Assembly: GCA_030068075.1 (NCBI GenBank)
Contig: CM057835.1
Span: 37,995,715-38,059,714 of the forward strand
Reading direction: 5' to 3'
Length of the DNA: 64,000 bases
Source of the DNA: Paguma larvata
Taxonomy: Eukaryota > Chordata > Mammalia > Carnivora > Viverridae
The notes beneath the pieces were generated by a model. The model saw only the letters and a program-made list of their open reading frames with translations. It did not search any database and was not told where the DNA came from. The position numbers and the translations under genes were made by a program. Position 1 is the stretch's first letter. Each line of letters begins with the position of its first letter. Shown here piece after piece: positions 1 to 15,161 of the stretch.

Positions 1-2066
<2,066 letters not shown>

Positions 2067-2718
2067 CTACAAAACATAATAAAATATAACATAACAATAT
2101 AGCCAAAATGATTTCTTGTGATTGAATTAAATGGTTCATTTGCCCATCATTAGATCCACCTCTGAAGAGATTTAAATTCCACAGAGTCACTAATTTATCC
2201 TGATTCTCAATAGTCATCTTCATGCCATTTTCCCTCAAAAGCATAAAATCAGGCTTTGGCAAAGGGTATCAACCTGAGAGCATTTTGGGGTAAAAATTCT
2301 GAAACCAAAGCAGCACTTAAAGGTTTGTTCTACCTTCGCAGCGTGGCTTGGGAGCCCATGGAACTTGAAGCCATGACTCCCAAGGAAAATAAATGTAAAA
2401 TAAATGTTTCAAGACCAGGATAAAAATATATGTGTCTGCACTTCTCTTGCAGGTGCGTCCTCTCCAGTGCACTGCTCAGTCAATCAAGTTAACACCGAGT
2501 GTCATCAGTATGTACAGCAGGTAAGGACTACAGTATTGATGCACTCACTCAGCCGTGGGGAGCGCTGCACAAAATCACTGAACATGGCAGGAATCATTTA
2601 TTTCTGTGAAGGGAATCAGTCCTAATCTTGGAAACCTTGCAGCACTTGGCTTCTGTCTGCTTGACTTTGGGCATTAACCTTCAGAACACGAACATGACGG
2701 TGTTCTGGCAAATCCAGG

Positions 2719-2736
2719 AAAAAAAAAAAAAAAAAA
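2719..2736 (+). repeat. A-run, possible retrocopy tail
   Basis: Eighteen consecutive A residues with no flanking SINE or L1 body. The ~100 bases upstream are more GC-rich than their surroundings, so this could be the tail of a short retrocopy, but no polyadenylation signal or known gene was recognised. Confidence 0.5.
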
Positions 2737-3289
2737 GTGATACGAGAATAAATCTCTCCAAATGGGAGTGCTTTGTGTTTCATAAATGAATCAACCACGG
2801 CGATGATAATGTAATAAAAGACATTTAAAAGTTTTGAAATACAGCTTATGCAGCGAATCGCTTTACACAGAAAATTACCTGTAATAAAAAGGGTCTTCAG
2901 CACACGAAACTGAAGAGACATTAAATTCCCAGTTACAGGGAGGCTAAAATTCCTCAAAAGGTTAAAAGGCTGACCACAGACAGTCTCAAACATTTTTATT
3001 CCTGGCTTCTGTGTCATTTCTACCAATTTTATAACAACTCAGTTACTTGATTAATGTTCTTCGACCAGAAGTTGTCACAATCTCCTAAAATACTGCATTG
3101 ACTATATATCCCCTGCTGTCAGAAACAATGTCATTGTATTTGCAAAGGGTATTAGTTGAATGTCCAACTTGTAGATCATAAGATTTAGCAATCAAATAAT
3201 TACAGAAGTGAAAAATTAAATACTGCTTAAAAGAGAGAAGGCATATTTAGATGAGATTTAGAACCAGATGGCAAAGTGAGTGGCTGGGG

Positions 3290-3480
3290 GAGTCTATTAC
3301 AAATGATACTGTTGGCTATTAGTAACACAAACAACTTCCCTTCAATTCTTACATCTACTGAGCTTTTATCAAGTACCAGGCACCATGTGGGGACGAGAGA
3401 TCAAAAGCGAATAAAATGCCCTCCTCCTCACCTTTTGCTTGCTGTCAATAAAATTATTTAATGAGAACATGTGTGCCATA
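3290..3480 (-). repeat. L2 3'-end fragment
   Basis: Reads like the reverse complement of an L2 3' end: ACTGAGCTTTTATCAAGTAC, then CAGGCACCATGTGGGGAC, then GATCAAAAGCGAATAAAAT. Heavily diverged. Confidence 0.4.
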
Positions 3481-3989
3481 AAATATTTAAGACATTTACT
3501 CTTTTTTCATCAAGGTGTACATAACGGCATAAAGGTCTACAGCCTGCTGCAAAAGCTCGAAGCACTTGATAGACATTAACCTATCGACACAATAACAAAA
3601 CAGAATGAGGCAACACGGTGCCTCAAATTATGATTACGACCATTTTTGCCTACTATATAAGACTTCACAAAACAATAATGTTTACAAAGAACGATTAATT
3701 TTTAGGAGTCTATACATCATAGATTTCAACTACTTCCCTTGGCAATCCAAGTATTTTAAAAATATTCATTTTATGTTAGAGTGGGTAAGTATATATTTGA
3801 AAATATGCTTAAAAAATTAAAATAACACAGGGTCTACATAGAAACTAGAATCATAAAGATGCCATGTCTTTTTATAGCAGTTGTGGTAGGTAATAACTAA
3901 AGTAATAAAAATTTTGTCCTCAACTTTTAGAGCTGAGAGGACTCAACTATAGAAAAACTTGTAGTTGGAAAGAAAGAAACCATGACGGA

Positions 3990-4075
3990 GATAATAATAA
4001 TAGTAATAAGAATAATAATAAGAAGAAGACGACGAAGACAATGATGACCCACCACCACCAGCCAGCACCGGCACC
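3990..4075 (+). repeat. degenerate trinucleotide tract
   Basis: A run of AAT units passes into AAG/GAC units and ends in CACCACCACCA. It is imperfect throughout. The long leucine/valine-type frames crossing it on the minus strand are a by-product of the repeat. Confidence 0.8.
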
Positions 4076-5267
4076 ACCCATAGCATCAAGGTGAAGCCAA
4101 GGTAGGGATAAAGGAATACTAATCAATATTGAGACCATTTCAATGATTTTTTAATAAATATGTACACGGAAATTTGAACAAATATTTGTTAAATACAATA
4201 TTTTTAAATAATGAAATGAACATCTCTAGGTGACCTAATCTAAATGTTTCCCATATAAAAAAAAATTGTCTTAAGTGTATTTAAAATATGCTTTTCCATT
4301 ATCCTTCTGAAAAACATGCATTATGTCGACTCCAAGTAACATTACTAGAGGCAGATATACAAAAATTGGGAAGTCTTTGTCTACTATGAGGCCCGTTGCA
4401 GCAGGGAAGCAGCAGGCTATGAAGCAAACTCGAGGAGCACCACAGTTCAGTTATCGGAAGGGGCATCTTGATCACATTTACTAGATTCATGGTCACTTTA
4501 GGCTAACTTGCAGATTCCAATTCACTTCCCAGAAAGCAGGATTTATTTGACTCTGGACGCTAAGGACACCTTCCAAGCAGATCAAAATGTGGATGGAGCT
4601 GGAGAAAAACCATGCTGAATAAATGAGGTATTTGAGATCATGTGGGCTCCAAACGAGACAACTCTGGCACTTATCATGTCCATGAGGCAGGTTGTACAGT
4701 GGTTCTTGTATTAACAGTGGTCCCTGTTCTCTTATTATAGGGTGTTTGTCCTGCAAGGAATGAAGCTAGTTGTTTGTGGGTTGTTTGGTTAAGTAACTCT
4801 ATTTCTGCAATGATGTGCACTTTGACCACTCAAACATATGCTGCATGTCCCCTCACAATCCCCTTGAAAAACATGCAGTGCCTTTCTGCAGCACATCAGC
4901 TGGGGTGAGACAAAGACAAGGGGGAGGCAGAAGTGAGTGGGAAAACACATATCCCATTGGAAGAGGCAGTAAGTACTCAACAGATGCAACACAACTAGAT
5001 TTTTTTGGTGAGTTTTCCTGTTTTTAAACAATGTACCAGACAAAACAAAGATGACTAAGCTAAACTCAGGCTGAGGGCACCAATCTTTGAGACCTACTAC
5101 ACACTGATCCCAATGCTCCTCCCCCAGATAAAAGAGTCTAACCACTGCCCAGCAGAGGGCTTATGCGAGGACCTGTAGAGGAACAGGGACCGGTGCAGAG
5201 CCATCTGAATGACTGTGGTGCACTGGGTGAGGGCGAGGTTGCAGAGGCAGAGAAAGAATTAACTAAC

Positions 5268-5405
5268 CAGCTGAGTAATACTGGGTAAATTACTTGGGTA
5301 AAATGTCCGTATAAAATAGCGACAGTAGTATTGGTAAGATGCATTAACTAGGAAATCACAGAATTAACACTATTTGTAGCACGTAGTAAATATTCGATAA
5401 ATATT
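5268..5405 (+). repeat. MIR-like fragment
   Basis: Weak resemblance to the MIR body: a GGGTAAATTACTTGGGTAAA segment followed by AAATAGCGACAGTAGTA and an AGTAAATATTCGATAAAT end. Confidence 0.4.
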
Positions 5406-6282
5406 ACTTATTATATCTATATAATTTACCCATTCTGTTATGAATGTATTTTTTGAGGACTACTATTGCAGTACAGTATATGCACTGCTGATCCATAGCA
5501 ATGAATAAAACAAAAAAAAATTGTTTTAATTATTTCACATTTTACCAAAAGACTGACACGGAATCACAGAAAATAAACATAGTAGTTTTACGCACATACA
5601 AGTACTGAGAAAATTATGCCAGGATGATGAGGGACAGTCACTGGGGTGGGAAGGAAAACCTCTCGGCAGGTGACAGTGGAGAGGAAATCCTAATGACAAG
5701 AATTGGTCATGTGACGATGGCAGAATCTCCAATTGGTTTAAAAACCAGTATTGAGACCCCTATCAGGAAAATTCTTTGGCGGTTCAAGGAATAAATAGCC
5801 AGGGTAGCTGGAAAGAAAGACTAGGAAGATTACAGAAATGGAAAAGAATTCCCCGAAATGATTGCCAAGGGTTTATTAGCAACAGGGGATTTATGGTCAA
5901 AGCAAAGGTGGCTGTACAACCCCAGTCTCTTCCCACAGCCTACAGTGACCACACTGGCACTCGTGCACCAGAGATATGAAAGAGGCCTCGCAAAAGAAAG
6001 CACAGGGTGTCTTCCAAGAAATAAGTGCACTCTGTCTTTACGCGCATCCTCAGCATACATTTATAAGGCTCCACTGCATGTAGTACGTTGCACCCCACAC
6101 CTTAGACAAGCTTCCCAACAGCTCTGAGCACTTTGAGCATTTTAGGGAAGGGTCCTTAAACACTCCAGGAACGCTTCTGCCTCAGAGCCTCTGCACAATT
6201 CTTTTCTATGCATGCACGCTCTTCCCTCAACCATCTGAATGGCTCATTTCCTCATATACTTGAGTCTCTATTCATTGCCTTT

Positions 6283-6610
6283 GGCCATCTGGGCTGCTAG
6301 AACAAGGTAACACAGACCGGGTAACCTATAAACAACAGAAATCCATTCTACACAGTCTGGAGGCTGGAGGCCTGAGACCAGAGTGCCAGTGTGATCCTGT
6401 GAGGGCCCCTCCTCTGGATTATGTATCTTTGTATCTCCACAAGGCAGACGGGGGGCTAGGGAGCTCTCGTAGGGTCTCTTTTGTAAGAAAAGGAAGGCAT
6501 GACCCTCATGGCCTAAGTAGTCCCAAAGACCTCATCTCCAAAAACCATCAAATTCAGCCTTAGGATTTCAATTTATGAAATGTGGGGGACACAAATATTG
6601 AGATCATAAA
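6283..6610 (-). mobile_element. MaLR-like solo LTR (ERVL-MaLR type), copy 1
   Basis: Reverse complement of the same family seen at 43291-43661 and 59675-60068. From its 5' end it reads TTGTGTCCCCCACATTTCAT, then ATTTCTGTTGTTTATAGGTT near the 3' end. Only the LTR-like unit is present; no internal viral gene is visible. The family name is from memory and could be a related MST/MLT subfamily. Confidence 0.6.
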
Positions 6611-6734
6611 CTCTTATGCTGCATTCCCACCATATTATCTATCCCCACCACCCACTCTGCCTTATTTTTCCCCCCATGCGGAAAAATATAGAAAATATAT
6701 TATACCGAGTAATGTCATTTTCTCTTCTCTTATC

Positions 6735-6855
6735 CAACCTAGAATATAGACTCTGTAAAGGACAAGGATTTTCATCTTTTTCTGTTCACTGACATATCCT
6801 CAGCGCCTAGGTTATATGGGCTATACTAGGAGCTCAGCATTTTATTTATACTTAT
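6735..6855 (+). repeat. L2 3'-end fragment
   Basis: Contains the L2-end pattern: TAGACTCTGTAAAGGACAAG, then ATCCTCAGCGCCTAG and GGAGCTCAGCATTTTATTTA. Confidence 0.5.
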
Positions 6856-7437
6856 TTTACTAAGTACGAATTTAAAAAAACTCATAAAATAATTTTGATA
6901 AAAATAAAAAGGCTCTCATCTATTTCTCTGTAAAATATATTACTGGTTTATTCCAAAGGCAGAGAGTCGCATGGAACAATCAAGAAATAACTTTATTCTC
7001 CTAATGTTGCCTTCACATGTGTTCTGACCAATTTCTCTTCTCTATTTCTGGACAGTACTTTATATACAACACGCAGCTTCTTGGGTCATCTTCAAGTATT
7101 TACACAGTCTCATTTTGGGGCTTAAAAACATGAGGTTGGATATAAAGCCTTTTTTATGTTCTCCCCAGATCACAACCAATGCTTCAGGTCAAAAACTTCA
7201 TTAGTAAATAGATTCCTGATTTTACTTTTCCCCCATTTTCTGCCTCTTCTTCTGGGCTTCCCAGGATTGGGAGTTGAAAATGAGGTGAATAACAGGCCAA
7301 AGTTGTCTCACTCAGTATTACCATAGTCACAGAATTACAGTCTTTGGGAAGGCAGAAGGCCAAATGCTAGATTTGCATGGCATACATTATCTAGTTATAA
7401 AGATAATGTCACCTATGTATCTTTTATCTAGTTATAA

Positions 7438-7530
7438 CTATATATATATACATACATGCATACACACATACATATTTATATATGTATGTGAATATAAATA
7501 AAAATTTAAAATATATATATAATATAAATG
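7438..7530. repeat. AT-rich simple repeat
   Basis: TATATATA/CATACATA mixture followed by an AAATATATATATAAT stretch. Simple dinucleotide and tetranucleotide drift. Confidence 0.8.
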
Positions 7531-10229
7531 AGAATCATATACATAAAATTCCATCTTTAAGGAATGTTTTTCTCTGAGTCTTTCTCTCACTTAGACTGTG
7601 CCTGCTTTCACCAAGAGAAAAGATGTAGCAGAGCTCATCACACTTTAATAAATCTCCTTAACTAATGTTCCTCCAAATAAATCTTGAGCTATTTTTTATA
7701 TCAGCTATTGATACATCACTAAGGGCCATCTAGGCTTCCTTCACTAAGTCCTGTGAGGCTATGTCTGGCATCTCTCTTTACAACAGGTATGCTTGTATCC
7801 CATTGTCCTCAGCTTTGAGCTTTAGCTAAAATTCCAGAAGAACAAGAAAATTCTTGTTTTATATTCTGTTACAAATATAATAGAAGTTAAATGTGACTTA
7901 AGTTATCATTATCTAAATTTGGATATCCCACAGCTTGGACAATATAAAGCCACAAAATAGATTAAGAAAATAAGCCTAGGAGAGTCACTTTAGATGGCGG
8001 TGGGAGGTTTGTTCTTCACAAGGGTAGCCTATAAGGGAGATTTTATTTTGTTGTGACAAATTATGAAAGGTGGCTTTTTCTACTCCACACCAAAGGTCTC
8101 AATTAGCTAGAGGTGGCCCTGTTGATCAATCTATAACATGGCTTTATTTTGACACTGACATTATATAATGTCTTAATGTATGAGTCTTGATTCATTTTAG
8201 GGAGATTGTATCACAGAGGTACTTCCAACTACTCAAGTCTTAGCTATACTTTGAAATGCTAATGGAATATCTTATTGAACAACTTTAAATCCTGTAATTT
8301 CAAATCCAGGAATACACACAGTCAAAACTTAAGAAGGTGGCAAGTGTAAATGCAGTCTACTCTGAAGGAATGCACCTTTCAGCCGTCCACATATATAATG
8401 TCCAACACACCCAAACTACACAGAGTACATGTTACTAATAACCAAGGTTAATACTTTCAGGTACTATTCAGTATGAAAAAAATGTATACAGGTTTCACAA
8501 CTTGGAAATGAACTTACTTTTTAAAGGAAACAAACATAACAGAGCTAAACCAGTCAGGGAAAAGTAAAGATTCCATCATACATCAATTACAATTCTGGCT
8601 TTAAGCAAAAGGAAAGAAATCAAAAGATGCTGACCGAGCAAGCTTTTCTCTAGAGATGTATTGTGATATTCTCTTGTAAAAAGAGACCAAAAAAACAAAA
8701 CAAAACAAAACAAAAAAAAAACCTTTAAATAAACATTTCATTTGTAAACAGAAAGATAACTCTAAAAAAATGGAATGGTACTCATTTTTACTCTAGTGAA
8801 AAACAAAATAAAACCTAAAATCACAGGCTTTGTGCTAACTTGGAATTTGCATAAACCAGTAATGCCTGCTTTATTTTAATAGAGAAACAACACTAACAAT
8901 GTAACTTAAGAATGCACTGAATGCAATAAGCCCTTCACTGAAAAATCTGAAAATATCACATGCTGTGCCTGCTAAAATAATTAGAAATACACACATAGGA
9001 AACAGCTGGCTGCGTCAGGCACCACCAACTTGCACTGTTGCTAGTATGCTAAATGCCAACGCCCATGTCCAGAAACTGCTATCACGCGACACAACCTTTA
9101 GAATTTCACAGTAGTGGTCAAACATATAAAGCTAAAGTAAAATAGCAAGACTATATCTGTTTTGTGATATGAAGACGGCAAAGACCTGCCACTTGACGAA
9201 ATTCTACCACCCTAAATAAATAATGAAGTCAAATAAAACAACAGCAACAACATAGAAGGGTTCTGTTCTCTACCATGTTACATCCCATAACAGACTCATG
9301 CTTCCTGAATCTTTCATTTGATTCTGCTGTTTAAAAACTTCAAAAATTTAATCTTTTCTAATAATCCTTCTTTAAAATTCAAAATCTAATCATTTCATAC
9401 TTTTAAAGATCATTACAACAACAACAACAACAAAGGCAGAAAGAAACAGGGAACGAAGATAAAAATTAGCAATCTGCTACTCTCCAGAGGCTTCTGAACA
9501 TTTGATTTAGAATAGGCTTATTCAGAAAAAAGAAAATCCACTGAAATGACAATATAGTCTTCATGCAATTGTGTCTAACATATGATGTTAACTAACATCT
9601 TGACGATTAGAAAATAAAACAGACCCAAATATTTCGAAGCAATGAAAATATTCTATTATCAATAGACAAGGGACATTCTAGCCTCCATACCATCCGGCTT
9701 ATCATTAGTCTGCAGTCAGGAGTGCTGCAAAGTACAAGAGCCACTCTCTATGCTACAGGCTTCAGATGGGGTTGGGGTGGGGAGGGGTCAGGGCTTCAGA
9801 TCTGAGAAATCATGTCTGGCTTAGTTTGCATGGTTTCTTTTAAATTATTATTATTATTGTTATTATTATTTATTACATTTAGTCTTATAAGCTACTGGGT
9901 TTTGTTTATTTTCTTTTTTTCCCATCTACTTCTTTCTAAGATTCTACACGGGCCAATATACTGTTATATTAACTAGAGCCCTCCTGACTCAGAATATACT
10001 TCTGGTAAAATAAGAGCTATATATTTGATATAGTTGAGTGTCTACCATTCATATGTGCCGATACTGAACACAAGCGGTCTGTGTTTGAAAATAATATTCT
10101 TAATGACTATGCTGTCTTGTTTTCCTTACACTATACAAATACTGAAGAATGTAATTTCCTTGGATAATATCAAAAATTCATCTATCGTACTACATACCAT
10201 ATGCTAAAAGGCAGTATTAGTTAAGAGGG

Positions 10230-10450
10230 AAGAATCTAAACTATGATTCTGGGTTCAAATATCATCTCCAAAACTTACTTGCTGGACAACTGTGGGCCAG
10301 TTACCTCAAGTCTCTGGGTCTTATTTTCCTCATCTGAAAAATGGGAATACTAGGACATACATTAAGGATTTCTGTGAGGATTCAATGACATAGTATATAT
10401 AAAATGCAGAGTATAATGTCTAGCATTCAGAGAACTAAATATCACCTAAT
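10230..10450 (+). repeat. MIR element
   Basis: Clear MIR body: GGGTTCAAATATCATCTCC, then CTCATCTGAAAAATGGGAAT, then CTGTGAGGATTCAATGACAT, in the order of the consensus. Confidence 0.75.
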
Positions 10451-11798
10451 ATAATTATTATTAGGGTTATTCAGCTGGCCCTACATTCATGAGATGATGA
10501 TTTATACATGCATCTATACACACAAAAGATATATTCACAAATCGAGAACACACATATACGTGTGTGTATATACATATATACACACTTACAAAGAATTCTA
10601 CATGGTCATAGCCATCCAACTATCCAAAAGAAAAGAAAGCTGCAAATTTGCTGAGGCTGCTACAGTTTAAAATGCTTCATGTTCAGTCAATTTTTGAAAT
10701 GCTGTCTTAAGGAACTCAGCAATTACAGGGAATCTGGGCAAAATTCTGCAAGAACAGCTTTCTCTAAATGCATTTCCAATATGAATTTGATTATTAATCA
10801 AATATTAGCATATCTTCTACATATTGTGCCATATTCTCACTGTAGCTAATTTGCTATTTGGTAATACGATGCGAAATTTTAAGAAATTAACACTCTTCCA
10901 GCACATGAAGAAGCTTACAGGACAGGTTTCTTAAAAGGAGGCTTAAATCCTAAGCAACCAAGTGACGTACTCTACAACAAAACAAAAACACTAAGTCAAA
11001 GTTGTAAGATGTTTTAGTAATGGCACAACACGTTCCAATTATATGAAACCTAAATGAAGAAAGTAAAAAATAATGAGACATGACAACGCATAGATTTGAA
11101 TCTTTATCTTTACATTCACACACAGGAATGTTTCATGGTGTACATAGTTTCTAAATCACTGCCCTTCAAAAGTATGACTATCATTTATGATTGCATCTAA
11201 GTTTCTTAAATGCTACAAGTACCAGGATCCAGCTTTGTATCCTTTGTTCTCTTCTGGTTAGTGTTTTATTATCTGCATCCTATTTGCCGCCTGAATGAGC
11301 CTTTTTCCAGACTTCCCTACTGTCATCCATCCTTTATTTCATCAATTAAAAAGGGACCTCAACACTGAATTCAATTTTGTTATTTGTTCTAAAACATTTT
11401 ACAAGACATAAATGGCAAGCTCACCAAAGATTATTTGATGCAACACTAATTACCTTAAATACAATACAAATGAAAGGAAACACTGCAATTTCGATAATTA
11501 GTACTGAACAGAAAAGAAAATTTTAATTCAGTACAAAAATGTTGAATTTCTTTCCTAAGTGTCCCGTTTGAAGCAGAGGAGAAGGTAGATGGAGACATGC
11601 TAAAGTCTAGGAGATTGGATATGACGTAAGAAGCTTTACTGATTAGTGAGAGTTAAAAAAAGAAAAAAGTTTATTTTAAAAACATGGTTTCTGTTTCCTT
11701 GTTATAAATATATCACTAGAATGATACTTCGATCCCTAGACTTGGTAAGGTTCTGCAGCAGGAGAGATTGAGGGGGCTGTCATAGAAAGATCCAAATA

Positions 11799-11918
11799 GG
11801 GGCCCCTGGGGGACTCAGTTAAGCATCCAACTCTTGATTTCTGCTCAGGTCGTGATCCCAAGATCATGGATTGAACCCTGTGTAGGGCTCTGCACTGAGC
11901 ACGGAGCCTGCTTAAGAT

Positions 11919-11962
<44 letters not shown>

Positions 11963-12015
11963 TCTCTTCTCTCTCTCTTACTCTCTCAGGAAAAAAAAAA
12001 GAATCAAAATAAAAT
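11799..12015 (+). mobile_element. CanSINE (tRNA-Lys-derived carnivore SINE)
   Basis: Degenerate head GGGGCCCCTGGGGGACTCAG, then GTTAAGCATCCAACTCTTGA and a long TC microsatellite (11922-11990) before an A-rich tail. The TC tract is the normal internal microsatellite of this SINE, expanded here. The serine/leucine-repeat frame across it is not a gene. Confidence 0.9.
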
Positions 12016-12189
12016 ATGTAAGAGGAAAGCAGTTAAACAAGGGACAGCCATTACTTTTCACACGAACTGCCACATCCACAAGCTTCCCGCTTACTGAGAG
12101 TATCACCATCGTGCGAAGCCCCCCTCTAACCACACCATCTCCTCTCCTCTTGCACGCACAATTCGGACTTTGCCAGTGCAGCGGCAACA

Positions 12190-12400
12190 GCTAACATTTA
12201 CTGAGTGACTCTAATGGGTGACTCATTGTGCCATGTGCTTTCAACTTCTCACCTGAATCCTCAGATCAGTCCTGTGTGGAAGGTACTATTATTTTCCACA
12301 TTTTCTAGAGAAGAAATCCGAGAGTCCAAGGAAACAAGTGTCTTGCCCAGAGTTGCAAGAATCCAAGCCAGGGTATTTCAGAGCCTAGAGGCCACTCTTA
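12190..12400 (-). repeat. MIR element
   Basis: Reverse complement of MIR: GCCATGTGCTTTCAACTTCTC, TACTATTATTTTCCACAT, and TGTCTTGCCCAGAGTTGCA in consensus order. Confidence 0.65.
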
Positions 12401-12930
12401 ACAACCATTCCCTCACATCACCATGACAGGGCAAGGATGCGGAATTCACAACTGCTCTTGTAGTATCGGGATGACATTGCAAACTTAACCAAATGCTCAC
12501 TGATGGACATTCTTGCTCAATGTAAGCCACAATTACTGTATTTCTTATTTGTAACTTAATGCATCTCAGTAACAAGAAAAAAAAAAACTATCTGTTTATT
12601 TTTTACATCAGCTATCAGTTAAACATGAGACCACAGGGGCATTATTCTCAAAACATGCAGTGCATTTATGAACCCAATCTGTTTACTATAAATCTCACAC
12701 AAGAAAATCTTAATATAAGTTTTTATGGGTCCAAGCACATTTTCCCTCTTCTGTTTTACATCAAAGTTTCTCAGCCAAGCCTCTCCGAGTTTTCAGCAAA
12801 GAGTAAAATTAGAATATGAATATTATGGAAGTGATTGAATTTAGGACATGTCTGTTGGTTTTGATCGCTACTTACTATTTCTTATTTATTTCGCTTTCTC
12901 CACATAACAACACTTTAAGTAGGTAGATCA

Positions 12931-13101
<171 letters not shown>

Positions 13102-13239
13102 TTACTAATTTGAATTCCTTTTTTTATACCGACTGTAATTAACTCACTTGAAGCGTCTCTCCAATTGAGAGTGGATACCTAAAATAAAGCCAAATAGCAC
13201 AGTAAAAAGAAGTGTATCTAGATCTGAGAGAAGAGATTG

Positions 13240-13400
13240 GTTAATAACTGCATGGCCACAGTCCCATGTAACCTCTCTACACCTCCGTTTCCTTACCCAC
13301 TAAATGATGATAATTTCTATGTCATGGGGCTGTCGTGTGGACATAAGACAAAGAGCATATATGTGCCTCAAGACTTGGGCAATGCATAGTATTTTGAAGA
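13240..13400 (+). repeat. MIR element
   Basis: Partial MIR: CTACACCTCCGTTTCCTTAC, ATGATGATAATTTCTATGTC, then a GGGGCTGTCGTGTGGAC segment. It starts about 165 bases from the splice acceptor of exon 12955-13076. Confidence 0.6.
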
Positions 13401-14349
13401 AATGATGTAAATTAATGAAACTGTTTCAAATCTACCAACCTCCATGTTGTTCTCAATTTAACAGCCCTCCTTCCACAGATTCTATGGCTTATTTTGACAT
13501 GTTTATCTTCTCCCAGGGGCCAAGACATTTACCATGGAGAAGGAAAAATAAAATCTGAGATGCTGGATGTCAATTTAAGACAACTGTTTTCAAGGAAACC
13601 GTGCCCTCTGCAGATTGCCACATCATTGCCCCCCTTCTACCAGAGTTGAGCTTTCCTGTCACCTATGGTATGGAGGACATGTTCTTCTAAAAGACTGCAG
13701 AAGAGTCAGTGTCTGGCTGACACGGGTGACAAAGGACCACATTCACTTTCTCCTCTATGACACCTGGGTTATAGCTAGAACTCTTCTTCAGTCCTCAAAC
13801 CTTCCACCTGAGAGACGAGGTTTACTGCTGGATAACTTCAGCAGCAGCACGGAGCTGGCCCTTTTCCGTACACAAAAGAGGGGAAGGAGTTATTTGGAAA
13901 ATCAAAGTAAGGAAGCACTGTGATTAGTGGCAGAATGGAGGCATATGTCAAAGGCAGGAGGCAAGAGGAAGTTAGATGGAAAAAAATAACTCGAGAACAT
14001 ATTGGAAAAGCTCAAAATATGACTTTTAAGGGCACCAGGGTTAACACTAATCCAAGAAAATTTTCCAAGGAACAGTAACTTGAGAGGATTCTGACCTGAG
14101 CTCTAGAGGCAGGTGGAGGAGTAAAAATTATTCTAGTCAAAAATGGAAGCATATGCACGTGCACAGTGTTGAGAACACTCGAGCTGCTTTAGATAGACTC
14201 AGGCACATGTTGCCTAGAAATAAAAGATGAGGTTCATGAAAGAGAATGTTGGGGAAAAAAAAGGATTAGTCAAGTTTTGTTTTAAATCAGAAATTAATCA
14301 AGTTACTGATTACTAAACAAAATGATCAAGTTTGGGATGATAAAAGAAT

Positions 14350-14550
14350 TGTTAGTTATTAATGCCAAGCACTTTACATATGTGATCTCATTTCACCCTT
14401 GCCACTTCCTTACTGCTTCCTTACAAGATGGAAAGGCATTGTCTCTGTTTTGAAGAGAGAAAACTAGAGCTCAGAAAAGCTCAACAACTTATCCACAGTA
14501 ACACAGTCGACAAAATAGCAGAGCTGGAAGCCAGCGCCAGACCCATAATT
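14350..14550 (-). repeat. MIR element
   Basis: Reverse complement of MIR: CAAGCACTTTACATATGTGA, TCATTTCACCCTTGCCA, CAACTTATCCACAGTAACAC, GCAGAGCTGGAAGCC. Confidence 0.7.
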
Positions 14551-15161
14551 TCCCACTAAAAATACTCAGCCTCGAAGCCCACAACTGATGCAGAAAATTC
14601 AGTGTCTAAAGAAGTTTAATTTAGTTGTATCTTGCTGAAACTACTGTAACAGGAAGTTAATAAGGGCAAGGAGATCAAGTCATTTAGCCACTGACATGAA
14701 AAAACATGAGAGCGATTGGTCCAGGGAATACTAGGGTTGAAGACGCAAAACAATTTGCCCATTGGTGGAGTCAGAGAAGTCCCTGAATTAAAGATCAGGT
14801 GACTCTTTTCTATTTGATACTATATGACATTTTTCCTTAAAACACTCTAAACGTTGTAGCTAAGAAACACTTTATAGCACTGCGTACATGAACTATGGCT
14901 CCTAGGCTTTTCTCCATGAAATGATCACTTAGAATACACTGTAACACTGTGCCAAGTCTTACTCACCAAGAAATATTAGAAATTAATCATCAGTTTACAT
15001 TCCAAAGATAAATTGACTTTTATAGTGACTATACAGATGGTCTTTTCAATGTTCGAAGTCTCTTTGAAGTGTAACAAACCAGGGAACTGAGAAGAACCTG
15101 GCAGACAGGACAAATGATGCCAACTGCACCAGCCTCAATGTTGCAGTAGAAGCCAAGCCAT

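Noticed and set aside
2620..2736. Processed pseudogene ending in an 18-A run.
   Set aside because: The upstream 100 bases match no gene I recognise, there is no polyadenylation signal and no clear flanking duplication, so only the A-run is annotated.
13615..13923. A 102-codon open frame on the plus strand (MPHHCPPSTRVELSCHLWYG...).
   Set aside because: It sits inside an ASXL3 intron, has no recognisable domain, promoter or splice context, and is of a length expected by chance in 64 kb.
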